Source: Pomacea canaliculata
Taxonomy: Eukaryota; Mollusca; Gastropoda; Architaenioglossa; Ampullariidae
NCBI RefSeq assembly: GCF_003073045.1
Contig: NC_037590.1
Span: 21,416,449-21,480,448, forward strand
Direction of reading: 5' to 3'
Length of the DNA stretch: 64,000 nucleotides
Under the pieces are notes generated by a model. It had not been told where the DNA came from. It did no database searches and was given only the letters and a program-made list of their open reading frames with translations. Shown here one piece after another: positions 12,501 through 22,125 of the stretch. The translations under genes were made by a program, and so were the position numbers. Within the stretch, counting starts at the first letter, position 1. The number at the start of each line of letters is the position of its first letter.

Positions 12501-15500
12501 ACCAGCTCTTTCCACTTTCTAGTGAAAGATTAGAATTATATTTTAAAAATTGTTTTAAAAACTTGTTGTCAAGTTATATTCTTTCATGGCTCACCAGCCT
12601 TATTTTCTAGATTTTGTTGTATACCTTTTGACAGTGACAAAATGCTGGACACAGTTTTCTGATCACAAAAAAAAAAGCCAAATCCCTCTGCTTGACACCA
12701 ATTACCATAGAACAAATATGGTTAGTGCTGTTCAAACTGTTCCTCTCATGGATAGACAAACTGTAGAACCAACATACAAAGGACCTTTCAATGAATATGA
12801 TTGCAATACTGATTGAAAGACTATTCAGTTTGCAAAGAAGGTAGTCTTTGCTGAACAAGTTTAACAATATATTCAGTGTTTATATTTTATTTAAGCTGGA
12901 ACTAAACAATGCCTAGGTATCTGAAGGAGTCAACAGTTGTCATATATCATGCTGGGAACAACAGCACCACATTTTATTTCCTTTAAATCAATCTTCCTCT
13001 CTTTTGTCTTAGCTACATTTTTAACTCCAGAAAATTCCCATTACACCAATGTAGAAAATTTGATAAGGCATTGCTATGATCTTGCTTATGCCCATGCAAC
13101 AGAGTCAACAATGAAGTGTCATCAGAAAATTTAACAAGGTAGCCAGCAGTACTTCTGCAACTGTCTGTTAACAACAGGGGCGATATGCAACTGACCAGTG
13201 GAGATCCAGTGCTCATAATAACAATATCAGTATTATGACAATATCAAAAACTCTTTGAAGTCTGCAAGCAAAAAAAAGTCCAATATCCTCAAAACTAGTT
13301 GATATGAAAGAAAAATAATCAGAAATCAGACTAAGTGCTGGAACACATTCGTTAAACTGCATTGAATACAAAACTAAAATCAACAGAAAAGCAGTCTGTG
13401 GGATTAGCTTTCTTGGGATGTTAGAAAGTTTCTTGAAGGCTGGAATGTGGCCAGAATCAAGAGAGAGTTGAAAGAGGTGTTAGAACACTTCACACAGCTA
13501 AATAGTGCAAGACACACCCACAAATCCCATCTGACCTCCTTATTAACCTGAAGCTTACCTTGTTTCAACAATTCCGTCACACAGACTTGAGAAATTACTA
13601 TGTTATAAGAAACAAGCAACTGTCTAAGTTCCCTAACCTCATTTGAAAAATCAAAACATGCATAAAAATTATTCAAAATGTTTGGATATACTGATCATTC
13701 ATGCCATTAAATTTCTCGTACAGTCCACTTTCTGATTAACAGAAGCCATAGATTTAATCTTCTGCCATGCATTACAATATTTAATAATAATAATAAAATT
13801 CACTTGTATAGCGCCTTATCCCTGCCCTATGGAAAAGTTCAACAGAACTTGGTTTATTGCAGAAAACAGACATCACTGAACACTCGCTGGAAATGTTGTC
13901 AAAGAGTAAAGTTAAAAAAGTATTGCTAGTAGGTAGAAGAGGTCCACTACAAGCAGCATTCACCATAAAAGAGCTGCGAGAAATGATAACCCTGCCTGGT
14001 TGTCGCACTGTTATTTATCCAGAAGATGTACAAGGACTTGACGTAGTTGTGAAAGGTGAGATTGTCATGTAATGAGAACATGCCATTGTAGATCTGCAAT
14101 GTTTATTATTAGTAGAGACTTTTCACTCGGCCTTTCTCACCTGTTATTTGGTGATAACAGGACATGGCTAAGACAGACTTTAAGCATGCTCCACCATGAA
14201 GAAAAAATTTTTCAAGTTTTGTTTCCATGTACACACACCATTTGTTAAGTTCAGAATGTCAAAGTGTAAGGGGACCAAAACTAAAAATTTGAAAGTGGAG
14301 TTATTAATGTAGCAAAGAAACTTCTTGGTTGTTATCTTTTTATCTTTCTACCCAGACCTTCCTCGTCCCAGACGCCGCCTGACAGAACTGTTGTACACTA
14401 CTGCAGTACAGCCACCAGAAAAACACCGTGTGGCATGGGCCAATGCAACAAGAGAATGGATTCTTCAATTTTTGCGCAGCCCTATAGCGATTAAGGCCAG
14501 CACAGATGCACAGTGCATAGAGAGTGTCCATTTTGTTGTCAACAGATATTACAGGTAAGAAGATAAGGTATTAAAATAGCATACAGAAAATGAACTATTT
14601 TAATATGATGGAAAAGTAGATATTTAACATGAACCTACAATGCTCAGATATACTGAAGTCTGCCTCACAAGGGATACTCTTTACCTAGTTTCTTGAGCAA
14701 CACAGGCAACAAACTGTGCTATTTGCAGTCAGAGAGGGACCAGAATGTTTTGTGATGCACATGAGCTGTCAGTCATGATGTCCCTTACTCTGACATTCTT
14801 TAGATCAGGACAAGGTCGTAGTGAAGTCTCTGTTCTGAAAAAATATGTTTTAAGTTTGGACTCAAAGGTGGTAAGAGAATCAGAGTGATAAATGGTGACA
14901 GATAATCTGTTCCAAGTTGACGAAGCTTGGTAGGAGAAATATCTCTAGCTATATGTCTTTGTCTTAGGCAGTGGGACTCAAAGAAGCTTGGTGTCTGAAG
15001 ATTAGCAAAGTTGTGCAGATATATATATGGAAGTGAATTCGGAAAGGTACTGAGGACCAGAGTAGTATTCCAAAAACTTGCTCTAGTTCTACTTTATAGT
15101 GTGGGAATTTTATTTATAGGAATAATTGTGCTATGACCTTTGGAAAATAATAGGATTGATGTTTTGCTGAATCCCACTCCCTTTATTGGAGCTGGTAATG
15201 ATAGATATCCAAGGTCAGGATGTCCACTACTAGTGAGATCTAGGCAACTTCACAGATGCATGGGCATTTGAAAAGTTGTAACATTCAAAACATTTTCCCA
15301 AGCAGATTGATGTATTTTTGCTCATTTCTCCATCATATCAAAATATTGTATTTTTGCTAGGGAGATGTACAAGAAAAACAGATTGCTGTTGCTACAGATC
15401 ATACAGAAGATGTGAGCTGTGGTTTGGTTGGTATTATTTATGCACACAAGAATTTTTTTGTTTGTTTATTTCATTGTAGACTTATTTTGTTACCTTTCTG

Positions 15501-16741
15501 TATATTAAAAAAACAAGAGCAAATGAAGCTATTTTTCATGTTCTCCAGCAGAGAAAATTTTGAAAGGTTTTATGATTTGATTGTTAGGCTCTACTGCTGA
15601 AAATGTCTTATATATGTGTTTGTTAATTATCCTACTTCCCCTTTTGTTAGTGTAGTTTAATTTTATGAAGTTGTTTTTATTTTTTGTTTTTGTTTTAGGG
15701 GGAAGGTGTCCTTTTCATCATACAGGTGTAAATTGTAGCTTATGTTCGTTTTGTTACAGGTCTTAAGAAGTATTGGATACACTGGGATACCAATAGATGA
15801 TTTTGTTCCATTTGACACCAAACGAGGAGTCATCCAAAACAGTGGTGGCAGAGTGATTGGATGTAAAGGTAATTGAAAGAATAGCCCTTAAGCCAAAATT
15901 GTTAGGTTGGGTATATACCTGTGTGTGTTGGGGAGGGGGAAGTGTTTGTGTATGATGTATGTGTGTATTTACATGTGTGTATGCTTTAGGTGTGTGTTAG
16001 AAGTTTTGTATTCAGGAAATACTTTTGCTTTTTGTGTTTGAAAGTCTATGGGTTGTGTACATTTGGAGATAAGGAGAGTTTATCTTTTCATTGTAATTGC
16101 TTATGCTTTATTTTTCTTACATGCTTTGTTTATAAGGTCTGTACTGCAGTGGCTGGATCTCACAAGGCCCAGTATTTGTAATTCTTGGCGCCATGAATGA
16201 TGGTTTTGCCACAGGTAAAGCAGTGCTGGAGGACATTGCTTCAGGTGTACTGCCATCAGGCTCAGCAGGAGGAAGAGAAGCAGTTATGAAAATATTAAGT
16301 CAGAAAGGTCTGTTACAAATCACAATGCTTTTGGGTTATAGGTGTGAAATCTCTCCTGCAGTAAAAGGATTATGAATATTCTTAAACTATTCAGTTAACA
16401 CAATCATCAGTTTGTAAATAAAATATGACTGTATCATTCTTAAATTATGAATTTTTTAAAGTGTGCAGTTTGTATTGGATATTTGTTGTGGTATGTTTGA
16501 AATAGACTGCATATTAGTTTCATTTAGTTTATTAATTTTACAAACCAGTGGAACTTTGTTCATATAAATACACAGTGACACAACTCCATTAATATATTAT
16601 TTTTGAACAGGTGTAAGGCCAGTAAGTTTTTCTGACTGGGAGAAAATCAACCAAGCAGAAATCCAACTGGGCAAGAAAAACGACAAACCTCGGGAAAAGA
16701 TAACATCAGTAGAAGAGATGTTGCACATAGCTGCTTCCTAA
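9571..16741 (+). CDS. FDXR: NADPH:adrenodoxin oxidoreductase, mitochondrial
   Basis: Mitochondrial flavoenzyme that passes electrons from NADPH through FAD to ferredoxin for Fe-S cluster and steroid biosynthesis. Twelve exons are recognised: 9571-9726, 10149-10244, 10417-10539, 11223-11267, 11651-11719, 12306-12407, 13863-14055, 14356-14554, 15361-15426, 15760-15868, 16137-16307 and 16611-16741. The first about 30 residues are rich in Lys, Arg and Ser with no acidic residue, fitting a mitochondrial presequence. Then come the FAD motif [37 protein letters not shown], the NADP-binding [16 protein letters not shown], and [20 protein letters not shown]. The C-terminal half has [20 protein letters not shown] and [12 protein letters not shown], ending HIAAS and stop. 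About 487 residues are visible, close to the human 491. One junction is out of phase: exon 14356-14554 ends in phase 2, whereas 15361 must start in phase 0. A microexon is missing from my model or there is an indel. Confidence 0.95.
10749..10929. mobile_element. hAT-family MITE with 8-bp target duplication
   Basis: A 181-bp element in FDXR intron 3. The ends are imperfect inverted repeats: CAGACCTGGGCAA on the left and the complement of CAGGGGTGGGCAA on the right. Identical 8-bp direct repeats CTGTAGGG flank it at 10741-10748 and 10930-10937. The interior is GC-rich with GGCCGGCCC blocks, like other hAT ends in animals. It has no coding capacity, so it is non-autonomous. Confidence 0.9.
12600..13570 (-). 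mobile_element. Decayed LINE reverse transcriptase fragment
   Basis: Minus-strand reading in FDXR intron 6 gives pieces of a non-LTR retrotransposon reverse transcriptase, in order from right to left. They are [19 protein letters not shown], then a block with [11 protein letters not shown] (the F-x-DD catalytic motif) and [14 protein letters not shown], then [11 protein letters not shown], then a C-terminal zone with [18 protein letters not shown]. Stops and frameshifts separate them, so the copy is dead. It runs antisense to FDXR. Confidence 0.85.
13784..13855 (-). mobile_element. LINE 3' end fragment next to FDXR exon 7
   Basis: AATAATAATAATAAAATTC followed by ACTTGTATAGCGCC is, read on the minus strand, the GCGCTATACAAGT plus ATT-type tail found at the 3' ends of several LINE-like pieces in this window (near 29.9, 35.6, 48.8 and 53.9 kb). 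Only about 70 bases are present. It ends almost at the acceptor of the FDXR exon starting at 13863. Confidence 0.55.
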
Positions 16742-16944
16742 GCTCTTGTGTTGTGAATGGACTTCATAGAAGAAAAACTACAGTGACTCATACACACACT
16801 GTAGATTGGAATATCTGCAAGATTCTTTTCAAAATGTTGTATTTAAAAGTACAGAAGAATGAGTTTCACTTTCATTAGTGTTTTGATAATCATGTGCTCT
16901 CATCTGTAAATCCTTCCAATATTGAGCTATCTACAAATGTCTAC

Positions 16945-16950
16945 AATAAA
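16945..16950 (+). terminator. Probable FDXR polyadenylation signal
   Basis: AATAAA about 205 bases after the FDXR stop codon, at the end of a short AT-rich tract without other features. It is the first canonical signal downstream of the stop. No transcript evidence is available, so use is inferred. Confidence 0.55.
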
Positions 16951-17083
16951 AGTGTGCTGTTTGCATATATTCGGAAAAACGCTGTAAGTATTGTAGCGTC
17001 CCTTGTTAACTAAGCAAGCAATGCAGGTTCTTCCCAAGTAGTGTGTTATTATAATACTGACGGGTCCCCAACAACTACAGCTT

Positions 17084-17332
17084 GTCTGGCCTAGGCAAAC
17101 TAGTGCACCATTCACAACATTGCCAGCCGACAATACCAACCAGAGCGACAGTTGGGATTATTCGGACGTTGAAAGTCTGCATTTCTTGTGCTAAAGTAGC
17201 AGTTTTTCAGAACCACGAGAAATGCAGATTGTCAGCGTCCGAATAATCCCAACTGTCGCTCGTTGTCTCTCTCTGATTGGTGTTGACTACAAGCAATGTT
17301 GTAAATGGTGCATTAGTTTGCCTAGGCCAGAC
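17084..17332. repeat. 249-bp fold-back (long inverted repeat) element
   Basis: The outer ends are GTCTGGCCTAGGCAAACTA and its near-perfect complement. The arms of roughly 105-120 bases pair through GCACCATT, ACAACATTGC, the shared block GCGACAGTTGGGATTATTCG and CTGCATTTC, leaving a loop of about 20 bases near 17190-17212. I estimate 85-90% pairing by eye. No open reading frame is inside. It sits about 340 bp beyond the FDXR stop codon. A CTACA pentamer lies near both outer ends but is not placed as a clean target duplication. A fold-back MITE is the likeliest identity. Confidence 0.8.
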
Positions 17333-17611
17333 CTACACTTTTAATCGCAGGTGCGAATCATAGCGGATAGTTAATTAACAGATGGGTTTTCGAGGCTGAA
17401 ATTTACTGGTTATAGTTTTATATCGCCTATATCTACTGATATCTGAAAAAAAAAAAAAAAAAAAAAAAAACGCAGACCGTTCAGGTTGGTCTCTAAGAGG
17501 CAACTCGAGAACTGGCTGTCAAGAAAAAATGTGATAAGGGAGCAAGGAAAAATACATATTATGGAAAGTTAATTTTGTCTACGAACACAAAGGCCTATGC
17601 ACCCCTTTTAA

Positions 17612-18251
17612 CAGCTGGGGTGGATAGTTTTCGTTTCGCAGGCCGGCCTCAAAATTCTGAACTAGCCGGCGGGCCGGTAACAAAAATTAATGCACATCAC
17701 GTGACGTAACCCTGCAACAAACCTAGTAAAATGGGATAAAAACTTATGTACATTAACGAATTTAATGTGAAAAGTGAAACTGTTGGAATTCCTACACGAA
17801 ACTTTCCAAATATATGGCCGCGTTTCTGATGTGGCGATTTGCAGAGCTGCGCCACATTGCTCGTCTGTCATCCGCTAGCGCAGGTCGGACTTTCTCTTAG
17901 GACTGTTTGCGGGGGGGTGGGGTGGGGAAACCCAAACATATGCTAAGCCAGAAACGTGTCCAATGCACCGATGACACATTCGTGTCAAAACACCGGTAAA
18001 CGGTGGTCGGACTATGTTAATGAAACAAAAGGACTAGCTATGTTGCCGCCGCCGACGCTCTCGTGACTACATAAAACACGCCAGCTGTGTTGTTATTTGT
18101 GTACTTCGTCGGTGCTTGACTGTTACGTGCTGCCGATTTCGAACGACTAGTCGTTTTCAATGATCCTAGGTATAAAAAAAAAAAACTAGTTCACTTCACA
18201 TTTCAGTAGACGGTCCAAAGACGCCCGCAGGCCGTACTTTGCTTACCCCTG
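17612..18251 (-). mobile_element. Decayed hAT transposon remnant
   Basis: The right edge, read on the minus strand, begins CAGGGGTAAGCAAAGTACGG with adjacent CCTGCGGGC, a typical hAT end. The left edge starts CAGCTGGGGTGG and is followed by GGCCGGCCTC and GCGGGCCGG, a diverged version of the other end. Inside, the minus strand encodes MTDEQCGAALQIATSE, which resembles the conserved LTDEHL-x-LRIATS segment near the C terminus of hAT transposases. Most of the transposase is missing. I could not find matching 8-bp duplications, which fits its age. Confidence 0.65.
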
Positions 18252-20302
18252 TCTAAAAGGATAAAGTAGAAAACTACAAATCAGTGCCAAGCTCGAGCGT
18301 CAATGCAATTCTTTCTTCTTTCATGATCCCTCTTACAATGTATTTGAGGTCAAGTCGGTTTTGTGAGATCAAGTCGACCGGTGTCCCTACTGAGAATTGT
18401 GATATGGAAGGTTGTTGTTGATGATATAATGATGCCTGTAGAACTACGTTTCATTTAGTAGTTAGAACATCTGATAAATTATCTTTTTTTTTAAAGGCCC
18501 CGCTTTGACATTTATACAACTAAATATCATTCTCAACAGCAGTTTCTTTATATAATCCCCATATCGTAAGGTGGGCATTGCAGTTCTTTCCCGAAAAGTG
18601 AAACTTTCTGTCCACTGTAGGTCACTAATAAAATTAATGAGATGGCTAGTAGAGAAAGAAACCTTTGCTGCGTGATGGAGGGCGTGTCAAACGTGCCGTG
18701 TTGCCCCCATTTTCACTAACAATTAACAAACTGCTTTACATGGCCGCCCCCAACCACTTTTACTACTCATAGCTCTAGGTTTTCTGTCATGAAAGTGTAG
18801 GCAGCGCTCAGTTGTTTCAGTGAGAATGTATCACAGTGATTTCTGCTGCCACTCTGCCACATAAAAGATATTGCATGGATGTGTCAACATATGTGACGTA
18901 ATGGCCTTTAGATGCCTCTTAAAAAATTGTTTTCATTGTAAAGTTTTGACAGCGGACAATGTTATTCTCATGAGAGCGTTTGTATAGTCTCATCCACTGC
19001 CATTTTTTTTGAAACAGTAAACTGATAGTTTGAATGGACATTCGCAGGTGCAGTTACTTGGGTGCGATCTGTCTTTACGTTGTTAGTGCCTCATAAAGCA
19101 TTTCTCGCTGTTTGGTTAGAAGAAAAGGAGTAAGAGGGATATCTTTCTCAATAAAGTACAGAATAAAGAAAAAAATGGTAACCAAATGATCGGTGCCGGT
19201 GCGACATTGTCTAACTTGGAACCAATGTGGTGTTTATATGTATGTATTTATGTCTTTTATGTTAAAAAAAAACATACAATTATTTATGTTCCATGAATGA
19301 AATCCGTGCGCTGTGTACGGATGAATGCTTACATATATATATATAGCATTCCTCGATTTATCGTCACACGTAAGCCATTTTAAAGGAAAATGTTGTTTTA
19401 TGCATGTTTCTATCGCTCTGTGATTCTGTCCACCTATCAAGATGAAACACACTGAGAAAGCCGATCGAGTGAGACTTGTTTTGCACTCATAGCATGACAG
19501 GCGGACAGTCTTAATGACCACCCAGCCGTAAAGTGTATTTCACCGCCGGCTGTACTGCGCCTTAATCTCCGCCCAGCATCCTTCATCGAACGGAACTCGC
19601 GAAGTTGTGCGACCAAAAATACAGTCATGTACAAGTACATGAACGTGTGTGTGTACGTGCATGTCTGAGTCACAGCGTGGGGATATAATTAGATAGGTGT
19701 GTGTGTGTGCTCGACAAAACGGTCAAGTTTCGGACCAACGCCATGTTCGAGTCGCATTAAAATTCTACAACAATTATTCTAGCCATCATAACTGGCGAAG
19801 CAACAGATGGATATTCTCTCATGACCCAGGCCACCGGCTACTTGAATCACTTGGTTGTGCGGCATACATTGTGAACCTTAAAACATGCAACGTGATGTCC
19901 ATTTGTGACCTGAGAGGTGAGTAATATTGTGTGCAGTCTCATGCTACTGTATTTAAAGAAAAGATTTAAACTAATTTTGAAGTACAGCAGCAAGAGGTGC
20001 GGTAGTTCCTGTACTTGTATACACAATGCATTACAGACCGGAAATATTTTCCATTTTCAGTTGACCATGCCCTGCTAATGATGTCAGTAGAACAGCTAAC
20101 ACTTACACGTTCTGTCACACGCTCAGTAGCACAAGTTTCTCCCATAACATCAAGTTATTATTCCTTTAACACAAGATATAGTGTTCACAGAGACAAGACC
20201 AAACAAGGATGTCAATTACTTTGTTTAAAAATAGATTCTGAGTTATTAATTACTACTGTGTATCATTTACTCCTCAGACTCAATAACGAAACAACTCTGT
20301 AC
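18252..20302. other. Intergenic, nothing recognised
   Basis: No gene, RNA or clear transposon found. Open frames here are short and show no recognisable motif or splice context. Minor features are an AT dinucleotide run near 19330 and a GT run near 19697-19710. Confidence 0.4.
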
Positions 20303-20545
20303 TTATTCACACGCTCTTGTATCAATCACCCTTATTAAATAATGATACAATGTTAGCTTTAGTCTAACCTTCAGGGTAGATTCCTTTACCAAATAGTGTA
20401 TTAACTTTGTCATAATCGGCACTGATGTACCACCAGAGAATTTCAGCATTTCAGACATCATTTCATCGATTCCACAGGGCTTTACCACTTTTCGGTTTTC
20501 TAAGTGCTTTGCAATATTTGTCATTAGAAATTGTTTAATCAAATC
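20303..20545 (-). mobile_element. LINE reverse transcriptase fragment
   Basis: Minus-strand reading contains HLENRKVVKPCGIDEMMSEM followed by LKFSGG and MTKLIHYLVKE. This matches the usual 'KNxKAxGPDGIxxEMLK' entry motif of non-LTR reverse transcriptases. Only about 80 residues survive. The nearby minus-strand LINE piece at 21364-22125 carries a C-terminal region, but it lies upstream on that strand, so the two are not one contiguous element. Confidence 0.6.
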
Positions 20546-21057
20546 TTCACAGATAAAGTACAGCTCTTTATCATTCGTGATGCCATCTCCATTAGTAATT
20601 GTCGCTTCAACAATTTTGAAAATGATTCAGCCGCTGTTCATCGGTTGTATCAGAACGAACGGTCGCTGACTTCTTTCCAAAAGAACTTGCTGTAGTTGCC
20701 GAAGGATGCCACGAACTAATAACTGCTAATAACTGCTAATAACTAGATTTTTTTTTCTTTCTAAAAACTTCTTGTATTCTCTTCTATCTTACAGACAATT
20801 TAACACTTGGATACTTAATGCGTTGAAACCTGTATAAGGATTGTCTTGTTTTGTTCTTTAGCTAAGTACATTCCAAGTCGTACCTAGGCGGGTCTTATAG
20901 TTCTTTTTCTGCGTACATACATTAATTACAACTCTACAATTACATACCTTTTCAAAAGGTTATCGAATAACTCTAACGCCATATTGACATTAATGTAAGA
21001 GCCTGAGAACATGTCCCGAGAGTCAACAGCGTGTATATTCTGAATAAACAGCTATTT

Positions 21058-21219
21058 TAAACATTTCCATCTACCATTTAAACTAAGGCCGTGCTTAATG
21101 TAGGTCAAATATATTCGCAGATTAAGCTCTTATGCAAACTCCACTAACTGCACTTACACACTCGGTGATGATCGCATAAACATTTAAATATTTAAACATT
21201 TGATAAACATTTCCATCTA
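21058..21219 (-). repeat. Inverted copy of SUN exon 1 / intron 1 boundary
   Basis: Bases 21076-21175 are the reverse complement of 25326-25425 with 3 mismatches in 100 by eye. The copied source spans the last bases of SUN coding exon 1, its GTAAGT donor and the start of intron 1, so it was not copied from spliced mRNA. The segment is flanked by identical 16-base direct repeats TAAACATTTCCATCTA at 21058-21073 and 21204-21219, as expected for a target-site duplication. An AT-rich piece with AAACATTT repeats lies between the copy and the right flank. Confidence 0.8.
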
Positions 21220-21363
21220 GTTACGTGTTCTTGCAGTCTTTACCTTATTTAATTCAGTATGACGTCGACTGAGGCTAGTGTGCAGAGAGATGAGAACAAA
21301 GAAGATAGGAAGGATAGGGGAAAGAAATTAAGATTACAATCATAGCTTCACATCAGAATAATT

Positions 21364-22125
21364 TCAAGGCAAGCTCATCAATAAAGACGCTGTGGAAGGG
21401 ATGGCGGAGTGATGTGTGTGTAGGGGGGTGAACACGATGAGAGGCATCAGGTTCGCGGTCGGTCTTGTTCCGCCCTGAGAAGGTCCCCTAGTTAGCGGCA
21501 ATTTTTGCTTGCTACCCCGGCGGAGACCATCTTCCACGTACCCTTGCAGGACCGCTGTCTCACAACGGGTACACCTAGAGACGCGCTCTTGTGTCGTGTC
21601 GGGCAACGTGGCCGAACCATGTCAACTTCCGCCCCTTCTGGGTAGACCCACGGTGGTGGCGACTGCGCAGCAAAGAAATTTGTCTTATGTTCTCTGTAGG
21701 AGATCCAGAAGGTTGAAGAATCTTCCCTAGCAGCATCGGAAACCATAAGCTCAAGGGGTCCACCAAGTTTGTCTTGATCCGACTGTGATACAGGGGAATT
21801 CCGAGGCACTTCAGCTCGGTGAGCAAGGTCCAAGTTTCGCATCATGGGGGCACCGGGAACTTGTACAGCAGGCAACTTTGTGCTAAAGCTGATTCTTCTA
21901 CTATCCCAAATCTTCTTGAGCCGTGCCATTGCTTTCGCTGTTGCGACGCTGAGACGAATGTTTGCCGCAAGCTATCTGTCTTGGAGATGGTCGCACCCAG
22001 GTATTTAAAATTTTTGCTCTACCTCGTCCAGCTGAACGCCGTTCATGCAGATCTCCACTCTGGCAGATCCATTGGTATGACTTTGCTCTTGTCCATGCCG
22101 ATTTAGAAGTGAGCTTGTCTGTCGC
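21364..22125 (-). mobile_element. LINE fragment, reverse transcriptase C-terminal region
   Basis: Minus-strand frames read, from right to left, IMARLKKIWDSRRISFSTKL-like sequence, CETWTLL, ISYREHKTN, RKLTWFGHVARHDT, and then a GTLE/RRG-like tail. These are characteristic of the C-terminal region of endonuclease/reverse-transcriptase non-LTR elements common in marine invertebrate genomes. The motifs are spread over different frames with stops, so the copy is inactive. The exact clade cannot be assigned by eye. Confidence 0.8.

Noticed and set aside
14640-15330. Search for a microexon that would repair the FDXR phase break
   Set aside because: Several AG-flanked candidates exist (for example near 14969), but none gives a conserved FDXR sequence with the needed phase, so none is annotated.
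21492-21929. 145-residue minus-strand open frame, one of the longest in the window
   Set aside because: It threads in and out of decayed LINE frames; recognisable motifs (ISYREHKTN, IWDSRRISFSTKL) belong to the retroelement, so it is not a host gene.
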